Shown piece by piece: positions 17,187-25,796 of a stretch of DNA of 64,000 bases. This DNA comes from Methylocystis sp. (GTDB taxonomy: Bacteria; Pseudomonadota; Alphaproteobacteria; Rhizobiales; Beijerinckiaceae). The stretch covers positions 1-64,000 of the forward strand of contig JADCCX010000008.1 in NCBI GenBank assembly GCA_020252485.1, written 5' to 3'. The translations under genes were made by a program, and so were the position numbers. Position 1 is the stretch's first letter. The number at the start of each line of letters is the position of its first letter. The notes beneath the pieces were generated by a model. The model had not been told where the DNA came from. It worked only from the letters and a program-made list of their open reading frames with translations, and did not search any database.

Positions 17187-19424
17187 TCAGGCCGCGATGC
17201 CGAACTTCTTGAAGATTTCGCGCTTGGGCCCGTCAGCAACAATGCGTCCGCCATCCATCCAGATGACCCTGTCCACCAGCGAAAGGATCGGCAGCCGATG
17301 GGTCGCGATGATCAGGCCCATGCCCTTCAACTCCCCGCTGCGCAATTCCGAAGCCAATCCGCGGATGATCCGCGTCTCGCGCTCGTTGTCCATGGCCGAG
17401 GTCGGCTCATCGAGAATGAGAAGCCTGGGCTTGGCCATCAGGGTCCGCGCCAGGGCGACGGATTGCCTTTCGCCGCCGGAAAGCTTCTGGCCGCCAGGAC
17501 CCACCTCAAGGCTGTATCCGGCAGGGTTGCGATCGGCGAAATCAGCGACGCCGGTGATGGATGCGACCTTGGCGAACCATTCCTCCGGCACGGCGCCCAG
17601 GCCGCTCCTGAGGTTGGCTTCGAGTGTCGCGTCGAACAGCCAGCTGTCCTGCGCCATCATCGCGAGGGCCTTGCGCAACGCCAGGGGATCGATCTGGCGA
17701 ATATCGCGTCCATCGACATGGATGCTGCCCAAGGTTGGCTCGAACAGCCGAACGAGGAGCTTGAGCAGCGTGCTCTTGCCGCTGCCGGATTTGCCGACGA
17801 TTCCGATCCGCTCTCCCGCTGCAATCGAGAGGGAGATGCCGGAAAGGACGCTGTCCACCGCACCCGGATGCGCAAAGTCAACCCCCGACAGCTGCAAGCG
17901 CCCGGCGATCGGCCGCTGGGCCGCCGTTTCCGAGATATCACCGGCCCGCTCCACCGGCGAAACCGCGAGGGCCGAGACAAGCCGGGTGGTCGCCAGCAGC
18001 TGGCTCAAGCGGAAGCCCTGGGTCATCAGGGTGGCGACCGGCATGATCGCCCGGCTCGAAAGCATCATGCAGGCCGACAAGGCGCCCACCGTCATCTGCG
18101 AAGCCGTCACGCTATAGGCGCCAGCCGCGATCGTCAGCACGGTGACGGCCTGCATCACGAAGGCGCCGCAATGACTGGCGAAGTTCTGATTGCTGCGCAA
18201 AACATGCCCGACGATGGCCGCTGCATCGGCGCGCTCCTCCCAGCGCATAAGCTGCTGCGGGCCGGAACCCGTGAGCCGGATGGCATCGGCCCCGGCCACG
18301 GCATCGACGATCATCTGCGTCTGGCGCTGGGTCAGCCGCGCATCGTCGCCCAGATCCTTCATCTGCGAGCGATGGGCGATCCAATGAATCGCGAAAAGCA
18401 ACACCGCACCGACGGCCGGGATCGCCGCGATCCAGCCGCCGAGGGCGGCCAGAAACCCGAGGACAATCAGGAAGAAGGGAAGATCGACCATGAGACCGGC
18501 GATGAATTGCGGACCAATCACGGAGGCCTGGTTCATCTCGTTGTAGGGCTGGATCAGACCGCCGGCCTGCCGCGGCACCGCGCTGACGGGCGCCTGCAGA
18601 AGCCGGGAGTAGAAGGCGGCGCCGAAACGCGTCGACGCCGCCAGCGAGACCGCGTCGCCGAGCGCGTGGCGCACGTGCCGCAGCGCAAGATCGAGGACGA
18701 GGAGCAGGCTGACGCCCAGCAGGAGCGCCCAGAGCGTCTCGAAGGCGCCGTGCGGGATCACCCGGTCGAAGACCGCCATCGAGAAGATCGGCACCGCAAG
18801 ATTGATGATTCCCGACAGGAGTCCCGCCGTCGCAAGCGCCAGCACCAGCGGCTTTTTCTCGCCGGCGACCGCAAGCAGATGCCTGAGCAGCGGATGGCCG
18901 GAGCGGGCAGCGTCCCCCGCAACGGCAGGTGACGGCGCCGCTGCCTCAGCGGCGGATTCGGGGTCGATCCTGAAAGCCTGGAAAACCGCGCCGGTCGTGA
19001 CATCGAGCAGGACTTTGCGCGGGATCGGATGGCGCGCGTCGCCGTCGCCGGCCACGATGAAATCAGCGCCAGCCGGCGCATCGAGGAGGAGGCGGCTGCT
19101 GCCGTCCTTCAGCATCACGACGCAGGGGCAATCCACGCTGGCGAGGCTGTCGATAGGGCGCGCGGCGACGGCAATGGCAAGGCCGAGCCGCTGACCGAGT
19201 TCGTGCAGCAGCTGCGGGCCCGGCGTACCGGCGAGATCGGACATGTCGGCGGTCTGGGCGCGCGCGGAACCGAGCAGCGCCGCCAGACGCGCCAAATCCG
19301 CCAGCGGATGGCTCCGGGGGCCGGTGAAGCCCTCCAGGTTCTCAGCAGGCGTCGACTGTGCAGGTTGTTCGTCGGCAGCCATCCGTGGTCCAGCAGTGCA
19401 TTGCCGAAGCGGCAATACCCGCAT
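17187..19424 (-). CDS. Type I secretion system permease/ATPase
   Basis: This 745-residue HlyB/PrtD-type exporter subunit has an N-terminal domain of about 190 residues (cysteine-less C39-like, with LLLDAPAG and ITTGAVF-like strands). Six transmembrane helices follow at about 200-470, then an ABC domain: Walker A GKSGSGKST, signature LSGGERQ, Walker B LLILDEPT and the H-loop ATHR. It moves an unfolded protein substrate across both membranes together with an HlyD adaptor and TolC. The adaptor gene is divergent at 19486. ATG 19424 has GAAGG six bases upstream; ATG 19382 is an alternative. No RTX-type substrate or outer membrane channel is encoded nearby. Confidence 0.92.
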   Translation of the reverse strand: MRVLPLRQCTAGPRMAADEQPAQSTPAENLEGFTGPRSHPLADLARLAALLGSARAQTADMSDLAGTPGPQLLHELGQRLGLAIAVAARPIDSLASVDCPCVVMLKDGSSRLLLDAPAGADFIVAGDGDARHPIPRKVLLDVTTGAVFQAFRIDPESAAEAAAPSPAVAGDAARSGHPLLRHLLAVAGEKKPLVLALATAGLLSGIINLAVPIFSMAVFDRVIPHGAFETLWALLLGVSLLLVLDLALRHVRHALGDAVSLAASTRFGAAFYSRLLQAPVSAVPRQAGGLIQPYNEMNQASVIGPQFIAGLMVDLPFFLIVLGFLAALGGWIAAIPAVGAVLLFAIHWIAHRSQMKDLGDDARLTQRQTQMIVDAVAGADAIRLTGSGPQQLMRWEERADAAAIVGHVLRSNQNFASHCGAFVMQAVTVLTIAAGAYSVTASQMTVGALSACMMLSSRAIMPVATLMTQGFRLSQLLATTRLVSALAVSPVERAGDISETAAQRPIAGRLQLSGVDFAHPGAVDSVLSGISLSIAAGERIGIVGKSGSGKSTLLKLLVRLFEPTLGSIHVDGRDIRQIDPLALRKALAMMAQDSWLFDATLEANLRSGLGAVPEEWFAKVASITGVADFADRNPAGYSLEVGPGGQKLSGGERQSVALARTLMAKPRLLILDEPTSAMDNERETRIIRGLASELRSGELKGMGLIIATHRLPILSLVDRVIWMDGGRIVADGPKREIFKKFGIAA

Positions 19425-19440
19425 TTCAGGCCTTCATGGT

Positions 19441-19467
19441 TAAGGCGGCGTAAACTCTGCCGCCTTA
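19441..19467. promoter_or_regulatory. Inverted repeat between divergent type I secretion genes
   Basis: TAAGGCGGC (19441-19449) and GCCGCCTTA (19459-19467) are perfect inverted arms with a nine-base spacer. They sit in the 61-base gap between the divergently transcribed ABC and HlyD genes, a good position for a shared operator. A second perfect hairpin (ATTGCCG/CGGCAAT, 19400-19416) lies just inside the ABC reading frame. Confidence 0.5.
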
Positions 19468-19485
19468 GAGTGGATCGCGAAAGCA

Positions 19486-20808
19486 TTGGAGTTTCCGCCT
19501 CACGTGTCCCTGTTGTCCGCGAGCCACAGCCGCCAGCCGCTGAACCGGATCGACGCCATCGCCAGCCGTGCGCAGGTCATCTTCGTCTGGGCCGCCGCGA
19601 TCGGTCTGACCGCCGCGCTCGTCTGGGCCTCGGTGACCGTGCTGGACAAGGTGACCAAGGGCGTCGGCCGCATCACGCCGCAATCGAACAACCGCACCGT
19701 CCAGCATTTCGAGGGCGGGATCCTGCGCGAAATCCTGGTGCGCGAAGGACAGCAGGTGGCGGAAGGCGCGCCGCTGCTCAGAATCGACAACAGCTTCTCG
19801 CGGGCCGAGCTTTCGCAGGCGATGCTGGAGCTGAAGGCCCGCCGGGTGATGATCCAGCGCCTCGAGGCGGAAAGCGCCGGTCTGCGCAAGCTCGAACTCG
19901 ATCCCGCCATCGTCGCGGATCTTCCCGATATCTCCGCCAAGGAGCAAGATCTCTTCCGCGCCCGCACCGAGGGCCTCGATGCGCAGTTAAAGGTTGTCGA
20001 CGATCAGATCCGTCAAAAGACCCTCGAAGTCACCGAATTGCGCATCCGCGCCCAGAACCTGCGCCGCGAGCGGGAGTTCGTCGAGCCGCGCGTCGAAAGC
20101 CTGCGCCGCCTTTCCAAGCAGGGCGCCGTGTCGCTCAACGACCTTCTGGAGAGCGAGCGCACGCTGCAGCAGATCGATTCCAAGGTGCAGGAGCTTGGCA
20201 TCGAGACGCCGCGGGCCGAGGCCGCGATCAGCGAGCTGCGCAGCCGGCGCGAGCAGATCATCGCCCAGTTCCGCACCGATGCCGAGAAGGATCGGCGCGA
20301 GACCGGCGTCCAGGCCGCCAAACTCGAGGAAACGATCATCGCCATGCGGGACCGCAGCTTCCGGTCCGAGGTGTTGGCCCCCATCGCGGGGATCGTCAAC
20401 AAGGTCCATGTCAACACGATCGGCGGCACGGTGAAATCGGGTGAGCCGCTGGTGCAGATCGTGCCGCTCGAAGATACGCTGATCGTCGAGGCGCGGCTTT
20501 CGCCGCAGGACCGCGCCGAGGTCTGGCCTGGCCTGCCGGCGGTCGTGAAGATTTCAGCCTACGATTACTCGATCCATGGCGGGCTTAAGGGCCGGGTTCT
20601 CGAAATTTCCCCCGACGCCCTCGCCGACGACAAGGGCGAACCTTATTTCCGGGTGCGTCTCGAAGCGAACGCCACCGGCTTCGGTCCGGGAAAGCCGGTG
20701 GTCGCGGGAATGATCGCGCAGGTCGATATCCTCACCGGCAAGCACACCGTGCTCGATTATCTCCTGAAGCCCTTGCGGCAATTGCAGGCGAACGCCCTGC
20801 GCCAATGA
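19486..20808 (+). CDS. HlyD-family type I secretion periplasmic adaptor
   Basis: The 440-residue membrane fusion protein has one N-terminal transmembrane helix (IFVWAAAIGLTAALVWASV, about residues 32-50). A lipoyl-like half follows (FEGGILREILVREGQQVAEG), then a long coiled-coil hairpin (about 110-290), the returning lipoyl half (VLAPIAGIVNKVHVNTIGG) and a beta-barrel domain ending MIAQVDILTGKHTVLDYLLKPL, the typical HlyD C-terminus. It bridges the ABC transporter and TolC. The start is TTG 19486; GTG 19504 is possible. Its partner gene is divergent rather than in the same operon. Confidence 0.9.
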   Translation: MEFPPHVSLLSASHSRQPLNRIDAIASRAQVIFVWAAAIGLTAALVWASVTVLDKVTKGVGRITPQSNNRTVQHFEGGILREILVREGQQVAEGAPLLRIDNSFSRAELSQAMLELKARRVMIQRLEAESAGLRKLELDPAIVADLPDISAKEQDLFRARTEGLDAQLKVVDDQIRQKTLEVTELRIRAQNLRREREFVEPRVESLRRLSKQGAVSLNDLLESERTLQQIDSKVQELGIETPRAEAAISELRSRREQIIAQFRTDAEKDRRETGVQAAKLEETIIAMRDRSFRSEVLAPIAGIVNKVHVNTIGGTVKSGEPLVQIVPLEDTLIVEARLSPQDRAEVWPGLPAVVKISAYDYSIHGGLKGRVLEISPDALADDKGEPYFRVRLEANATGFGPGKPVVAGMIAQVDILTGKHTVLDYLLKPLRQLQANALRQ

Positions 20809-20830
20809 CCGGCCGCCGCTCACGCGCAGG

Positions 20831-21037
20831 GCTCATGAATCCGGGTTAACCTGCTGGCTCCATCCCTCCCCTTGACGGGGAGGGTCGGCGGCGAAAGCCG
20901 CCGGGGAGGGGTGATCATGAGGGTGAAAATCAGAAAAGCCCCCCACCCGGCCTCGCTGCGCTCGGCCACCCGCCCCGCAAGGGGGCGGGATGGGTGCTCG
21001 TGCAGGCAATCGTTAACCCGAGTTCAGGGCCGTTCGT
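20831..21037. mobile_element. Family A palindromic mobile repeat, copy 3 (inverted)
   Basis: This is the reverse-oriented third copy, occupying most of the 338-base gap between hlyD and preT. The direct repeat TCACGCGCAGG flanks it at 20820-20830 and 21038-21048. Terminal inverted repeats TGAATCCGGGTTAAC (20836-20850) and GTTAACCCGAGTTCA (21012-21026) match at 13 of 15 positions and are the best preserved in the window. The internal hairpins and linker are those of copies 1 and 2. Confidence 0.8.
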
Positions 21038-21146
21038 TCACGCGCAGGCCGTTTGACAAAGCCGGCGGGAATTGATCCTCTGGCCAAATGCAGGAATGGG
21101 CCAGCCAGGCCTTTTCGATGGCGTCGATTGAAGCAGGAGCGACAGC

Positions 21147-22502
21147 ATGGGTGATATTGCCGCCGGACGCCTTTCCGCCGCTCAATGCGCCGCCAATTTC
21201 ACCGATCTCGCTGCGCCTTTCGATGCAAACGAGGCGCGGATCGCGGCCGAGCGCTGCCTCTTCTGCTACGATGCTCCTTGCGTGACGGCCTGCCCCACCT
21301 CCATCGACATCCCGCTCTTCATCCGCCAGATCGCCAACGGCCAGCCCATCCCGGCGGCGAAGACCATTCTCGACGCCAATATCATGGGCGCGATGTGCGC
21401 CCGCGTCTGCCCGACCGAGAATCTCTGCGAGGGGGCCTGCGTGCGCGAGACATCAGAGAGCCGCGCGGTCGAGATCGGCCGCCTGCAGCGCTTCGCCACG
21501 GATGCGGCCTTTGCCGCCAGCAGGCAATTCTACCAGGCCGGCCCTTCGACAGGCCGCAAAGTCGCGGTGATCGGCGCAGGTCCCGCCGGATTGGCCTGCG
21601 CCCATGCGCTGGCGCGCGCCGGCCACGCCGTGACGATCCTCGAGGCCCGCAAGAAGGGCGCTGGCCTGAACGAATTCGGCATCGCCGCCTATAAGGCGAA
21701 TGATGACATCGCCCAGAAGGAACTGGCTTATATTCTCGCCGTCGGCGGCATCACGGTCCAGTACGGCAAGGCGCTTGGCCGCGATGTGACGCTGGCTGAA
21801 CTGCGCGAGCAATACGACGCCGTCTTTCTGGGCATCGGCCTCGGCGGAACCAATGATCTCGGGCTCGGCAAGGGGCTAGACGGCGTCCTTGACGCTGTCG
21901 CCTTTATCGCCGATCTCCGGCAGGCGAAGAACAAGGCGAAAGTGCCTGTCGGGCGCAATGTCATTGTCATCGGCGGGGGCATGACCGCCATCGACGCGGC
22001 GACGCAGGCGAAGCTTCTGGGCGCCGAGACCGTCACGATCGTCTATCGGCGCGGCCGTGAGGCCATGGCGGCTTCCGCCTACGAGCAGGATGTGGCGCAG
22101 ACACGCGGCGTGCTGATCCGCCATAATCTCAGCCCCGTGAAACTGAAGCTCGAGGGCAAGGGCAAGGACCGGTCCATCGCTGGCGTGAAATTCGAGTATA
22201 CGGAAACGAAGGGCGGCAAACTCAGGGGCACAGGTGAAACCGTGACCCTCGTCTGCGATCAGGTGCTCGTCGCCATCGGCCAGACGCTGGTGGAGCACGA
22301 TCTCGGCAAAGCCGGTCTCACGCTGGCGAAGGGCCGCATCCGGGTGGATGACCAGAAGCGGACTTCGCTGCCCGGCGTCTGGGCGGGCGGCGATTGCGTG
22401 GCTGGCGGCCAGGACCTCACGGTCACGGCCGTCGAGGACGGCAAGCGGGCAGCGGCTTCGATCATCGACTTGCTGGCGGCCCAATCCCATCAGGCGGCAT
22501 GA
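21147..22502 (+). CDS. preT: NAD-dependent dihydropyrimidine dehydrogenase, subunit PreT
   Basis: PreT supplies electrons from NADH to PreA for reduction of uracil and thymine to dihydropyrimidines, the first step of reductive pyrimidine breakdown. The 451-residue protein has an N-terminal 4Fe-4S domain (CLFCYDAPCVTACP near residue 38 and CARVCPTENLCEGAC near residue 83). A glutamate synthase small subunit-like flavoprotein domain follows, with GAGPAGLACAHALARAGH for FAD and IGGGMTAIDAATQAKLLG for the nucleotide. AGGAG precedes ATG 21147. It is the first gene of a nine-gene plus-strand run to 32142. Confidence 0.95.
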   Translation: MGDIAAGRLSAAQCAANFTDLAAPFDANEARIAAERCLFCYDAPCVTACPTSIDIPLFIRQIANGQPIPAAKTILDANIMGAMCARVCPTENLCEGACVRETSESRAVEIGRLQRFATDAAFAASRQFYQAGPSTGRKVAVIGAGPAGLACAHALARAGHAVTILEARKKGAGLNEFGIAAYKANDDIAQKELAYILAVGGITVQYGKALGRDVTLAELREQYDAVFLGIGLGGTNDLGLGKGLDGVLDAVAFIADLRQAKNKAKVPVGRNVIVIGGGMTAIDAATQAKLLGAETVTIVYRRGREAMAASAYEQDVAQTRGVLIRHNLSPVKLKLEGKGKDRSIAGVKFEYTETKGGKLRGTGETVTLVCDQVLVAIGQTLVEHDLGKAGLTLAKGRIRVDDQKRTSLPGVWAGGDCVAGGQDLTVTAVEDGKRAAASIIDLLAAQSHQAA

Positions 22503-22522
22503 CATGAAGGACGGAGCGATCG

Positions 22523-23851
22523 ATGGCTGATCTTCGCAGCACCTTTGCCGGGATCAAATCTCCCAACCCGTTCTGGCTGGCTTCCGCCCCGCCGACGGAC
22601 AAGGCCTACAATGTCATCCGCGCCTTCAAGGCTGGCTGGGGCGGTGTGGTGTGGAAGACGCTCGGCGAGGACGGCCCGCCCATCGTCAATGTCAGCGGGC
22701 CGCGCTATGGCGCGATCCATTCCGCCGACCGCCGCGTCATCGGCTTCAACAACATCGAGTTGATCACCGACCGGCCGCTGCAGGTGAATCTCGACGAGAT
22801 CAAGCAGGTGAAGCGCGACTGGCCGGACCGCGCCATGGTCGTCTCGCTGATGGTGCCCTGCACCGAGGACGCCTGGAAAGCGATCCTCAAGCGGGTGGAG
22901 GAAACCGAATGCGACGGCGTGGAACTCAACTTCGGCTGCCCGCATGGCATGAGCGAGCGCGGCATGGGCGCCGCCGTGGGCCAGGTGCCCGAGTATATCG
23001 AGATGGTCACCCGCTGGTGCAAGCAGCACACCCGCATGCCCGTCATCGTCAAGCTGACGCCGAACGTCTCCAGCATCCTGCGCCCGGCGGAAGCGGCGAA
23101 GCGCGGCGGCGCCGACGCCGTCTCGCTGATCAACACCGTCAACTCGATGATGGGCGTCGATATCGATGCCATGACGCCCTGGCCGCCGGTCGGCGGCATG
23201 GGCACCCATGGCGGCATGTGCGGCCCGGTGGTGAAGCCTATCGCGCTGAACATGGTGGCCGATATCGCCCGCAATGCCGAGACCGCCGGGCTGCCGATTT
23301 CCGCCATCGGCGGCATCGAGAAATGGCGCGACGCGGTTGAATATATGGCGCTGGGCGCCGGCAATGTTCAGGTCTGCACCGCCGCCATGATCTACGGCTT
23401 CAAGATCGTCGGGGAGATGATTGCCGGCCTCGACGCCTGGATGGACGAGAAGGGCCATCGCAGCATCGAGGATTTCCGGGGCCTCGCCGCGCCGAAGGTG
23501 ACGGACTGGCAGCACCTCAACCTCGATTACGTGGTCAAGGCGCAGATCGACCAGGAGCTTTGCATCTCCTGCGGACGCTGCCACATCGCCTGCGAGGACA
23601 CCTCCCATCAGGCGATCACCAGCATGGTGGACGGCAAGCGCAAGTTCGAGGTGATCGAGGAGGAATGCGTCGGCTGCAATCTCTGCGCCGTCGTCTGCCC
23701 GGTCGAGAATTGCATCACGATGGTTCCGCTGGCCGATGGCGAACTCGACAAGCGCACCGGCATCAGGGTCGGCGGCCACCGGACCTGGATGGAGCATCCC
23801 AACAACCCGATGGCCAAGGCCACGCGCAAGGCGAAGTACGAGAAAGCCTGA
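22523..23851 (+). CDS. preA: NAD-dependent dihydropyrimidine dehydrogenase, subunit PreA
   Basis: PreA is the FMN-containing catalytic subunit that reduces uracil or thymine. The 442-residue protein has a dihydroorotate dehydrogenase-like TIM barrel (FWLASAPPTDKAYNVIRAFK; ELNFGCPHGMSERGMGAAVG, with the active-site Cys region). Two C-terminal 4Fe-4S clusters follow: CISCGRCHIACEDTSHQ and CVGCNLCAVVCPVENC. It starts 20 bases after preT and is followed by the ABC ATPase. Length and motifs are normal. Confidence 0.96.
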   Translation: MADLRSTFAGIKSPNPFWLASAPPTDKAYNVIRAFKAGWGGVVWKTLGEDGPPIVNVSGPRYGAIHSADRRVIGFNNIELITDRPLQVNLDEIKQVKRDWPDRAMVVSLMVPCTEDAWKAILKRVEETECDGVELNFGCPHGMSERGMGAAVGQVPEYIEMVTRWCKQHTRMPVIVKLTPNVSSILRPAEAAKRGGADAVSLINTVNSMMGVDIDAMTPWPPVGGMGTHGGMCGPVVKPIALNMVADIARNAETAGLPISAIGGIEKWRDAVEYMALGAGNVQVCTAAMIYGFKIVGEMIAGLDAWMDEKGHRSIEDFRGLAAPKVTDWQHLNLDYVVKAQIDQELCISCGRCHIACEDTSHQAITSMVDGKRKFEVIEEECVGCNLCAVVCPVENCITMVPLADGELDKRTGIRVGGHRTWMEHPNNPMAKATRKAKYEKA

Positions 23852-23897
23852 TCCGGGATGGCCATTTCGACCGCTGGACCGTCAGGAGCATGACAGC

Positions 23898-24689
23898 GTG
23901 ACCCCGGACGCCGAAGCCGTCATCGATATCCGCGATCTGTCGCTGACCTTCCAGACGGATGACGGACCGGTCTATGCCCTGTCGCATGCCAATCTGCAGG
24001 TCCGGAAAGGCGAGTTCATCTCCTTTATCGGTCCCTCGGGCTGCGGCAAGACCACGCTGCTGAGGGTCATCGCCGACCTTGAGAAGGCGACCGCCGGCGC
24101 CATCAGTGTCAATGGCCTGTCGCCGGAGGAGGCCCGGCTGAAGCGGCAATACGGCTATGTCTTTCAGGCCCCGGCGCTCTATCCCTGGCGGAACGTCGAG
24201 CGCAACGTCATGCTGCCGCTCGAGGTCTTCGGCCTGACGAAAGAGGAACGCGAGGCGCGGGCGAAGACCTATCTCGCCATGGTCAATCTGACGGGGTTTG
24301 AGAAAAAATACCCCTGGCAATTGTCGGGCGGCATGCAGCAGCGTGTCTCAATCGCGCGCGCCCTCTCCTTCGATCCCGACCTCCTGCTGATGGACGAGCC
24401 CTTCGGCGCGCTTGACGAGATCGTCCGCGACACGCTGAACGAGCAACTGCTGAAGCTCTGGCGGGAAACCGGCAAAACGGTGATCTTCGTCACCCATTCC
24501 ATTCCCGAGGCGGTGTTTCTCTCTACCCGCATCGTGGTGATGTCGCCCCGGCCGGGCCGGATCATCGACGTCATCGACTGCGATCTGGGGCCGGATCGGC
24601 CGCTCGATATCCGGGAGACGCCGGCGTTCCTCAGGATCGCGCATCGTGTGCGTGAGGGGCTCAGGGCGGGGCATAGCTATGAGGGGTGA
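23898..24689 (+). CDS. ABC transporter ATP-binding protein of the pyrimidine cluster
   Basis: The 263-residue ATPase belongs to the nitrate/taurine/NMT1-type family: Walker A GPSGCGKTT, Q-loop VFQAPALYPWRNV, signature LSGGMQQRVSIARAL, Walker B LLLMDEPFGALDE, H-loop VTHSIPEA. The start is GTG 23898, with AGGAG nine bases upstream; the nearby ATG at 23890 is out of frame and ends at once. It would energise the two permeases that follow. Position between preA and dihydropyrimidinase suggests import of a pyrimidine or its dihydro/ureido derivative, which is inference. Confidence 0.93.
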   Translation: MTPDAEAVIDIRDLSLTFQTDDGPVYALSHANLQVRKGEFISFIGPSGCGKTTLLRVIADLEKATAGAISVNGLSPEEARLKRQYGYVFQAPALYPWRNVERNVMLPLEVFGLTKEEREARAKTYLAMVNLTGFEKKYPWQLSGGMQQRVSIARALSFDPDLLLMDEPFGALDEIVRDTLNEQLLKLWRETGKTVIFVTHSIPEAVFLSTRIVVMSPRPGRIIDVIDCDLGPDRPLDIRETPAFLRIAHRVREGLRAGHSYEG

Positions 24690-24708
24690 CGGAGACGTTT
24701 TGCGCCTC

Positions 24709-24879
24709 CCTTCTCCCCTTGCGGGAGAAGGTGGCCTTCGCGTCAGCGAAGGTCGGATGAGGGGTTCGGCCCGGCAAACCCTTCAAGAGCCTGGCCTGCC
24801 AGATACCCTATCGGCGCGCATCGCGAGACCCCTCATCCGTCATGCTCCGCATGACACCTTCTCCCGCAAGGGGAGAAGG
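24709..24879. repeat. RIME-like palindromic element, copy 1
   Basis: The element is bounded by perfect 25-base inverted ends: 24709-24733 and 24855-24879, the inner part reading CTTCTCCCCTTGCGGGAGAA. Each end is itself a hairpin. Inside lie inverted GGATGAGGGG and CCCCTCATCC. The 171-base element sits within the operon between the ATPase and the first permease gene. Its terminal GGGGAGAAGGA ends only two bases before the ATG at 24882, so it probably serves as Shine-Dalgarno. It resembles the intergenic mosaic elements described from Rhizobium. Confidence 0.8.
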
Positions 24880-24881
24880 AA

Positions 24882-25796
24882 ATGGTCGCGACCATGACCG
24901 CCGCCGCCCTCCCCCGCACGGGCGGCTCGTTCCTGCCCGTCACGCTGATCAGCGCCATCATCCTCGGCATCTGGTATCTCGCCTGCCTGCCGATGAATGC
25001 CGACCTGCCGCAGATGGCCAATGCCACGGGCCTCGCCAACCGCTATGCCATCGCCTGGTCACTCGAACGCCCCGTGCTGCCGGCGCCGCACCAGATCATC
25101 ATCGAACTCTACAATTCCACCATCGGCACCAGGCTGACGCGCCAGACTGCCGATGGCATTGTCTTCAACCCGCGCAATCTCCTGTTCCACGGTTGGGTCA
25201 CCTTGTCGGCGACTCTGCTGGGCTTCCTGATGGGGGCGCTGCTGGGCATCGGACTCGCTGTCGCCATCGTCCACAGCCGCGTGCTGCAGAAAAGCCTGAT
25301 GCCCTGGATCATCTCATCGCAGACGATCCCCATCCTCGCCATCGCGCCGATCATCATTGTGGCGCTGGGCTCGGTGGGTCTGACGGGCCTCATCCCCAAG
25401 GCGATCATCTCAATGTATCTCTGCTTCTTTCCCATCGCCATCGGCATGGTGAAGGGCTTCGCCTCGCCCGATGGGATGCAGCTCGATCTGATGCGCACCT
25501 ACAATGCCTCGCGGCCCCAGACCTTCTGGAAGCTGCGCTGGCCGGCGGCCATTCCCTACCTCTTCGCAAGCCTCAAGGTCGCGATCTCGATCAGTCTTGT
25601 GGGCGCTATCGTCGGCGAATTGCCGACGGGCGCGCAGGCCGGCATCGGGGCCAGGCTGCTCTCCGGCAGCTACTACGGCCAGACGATCCAGATCTGGTCG
25701 GCGCTCGTGCTGGCCGCGCTGATGGCGGCGGCGCTGATCGCAGCGGTGACTTTGGCCGAGAGGATCACGCTTCGGGCCATGGGAGGGCGGCCATGA
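24882..25796 (+). CDS. ABC transporter permease
   Basis: The 304-residue inner-membrane protein has about six helices and the BPD_transp_1 loop region (MRTYNASRPQTFWKLRWPAA, the EAA-type motif contacting the ATPase). The start could be ATG 24882 or ATG 24894; both lie right behind the RIME-like element, whose GGAGAAGGA end is the only Shine-Dalgarno in view. It overlaps the second permease as ATGA. The first about 90 residues carry a periplasmic segment not found in the shorter second permease. Confidence 0.9.
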   Translation: MVATMTAAALPRTGGSFLPVTLISAIILGIWYLACLPMNADLPQMANATGLANRYAIAWSLERPVLPAPHQIIIELYNSTIGTRLTRQTADGIVFNPRNLLFHGWVTLSATLLGFLMGALLGIGLAVAIVHSRVLQKSLMPWIISSQTIPILAIAPIIIVALGSVGLTGLIPKAIISMYLCFFPIAIGMVKGFASPDGMQLDLMRTYNASRPQTFWKLRWPAAIPYLFASLKVAISISLVGAIVGELPTGAQAGIGARLLSGSYYGQTIQIWSALVLAALMAAALIAAVTLAERITLRAMGGRP

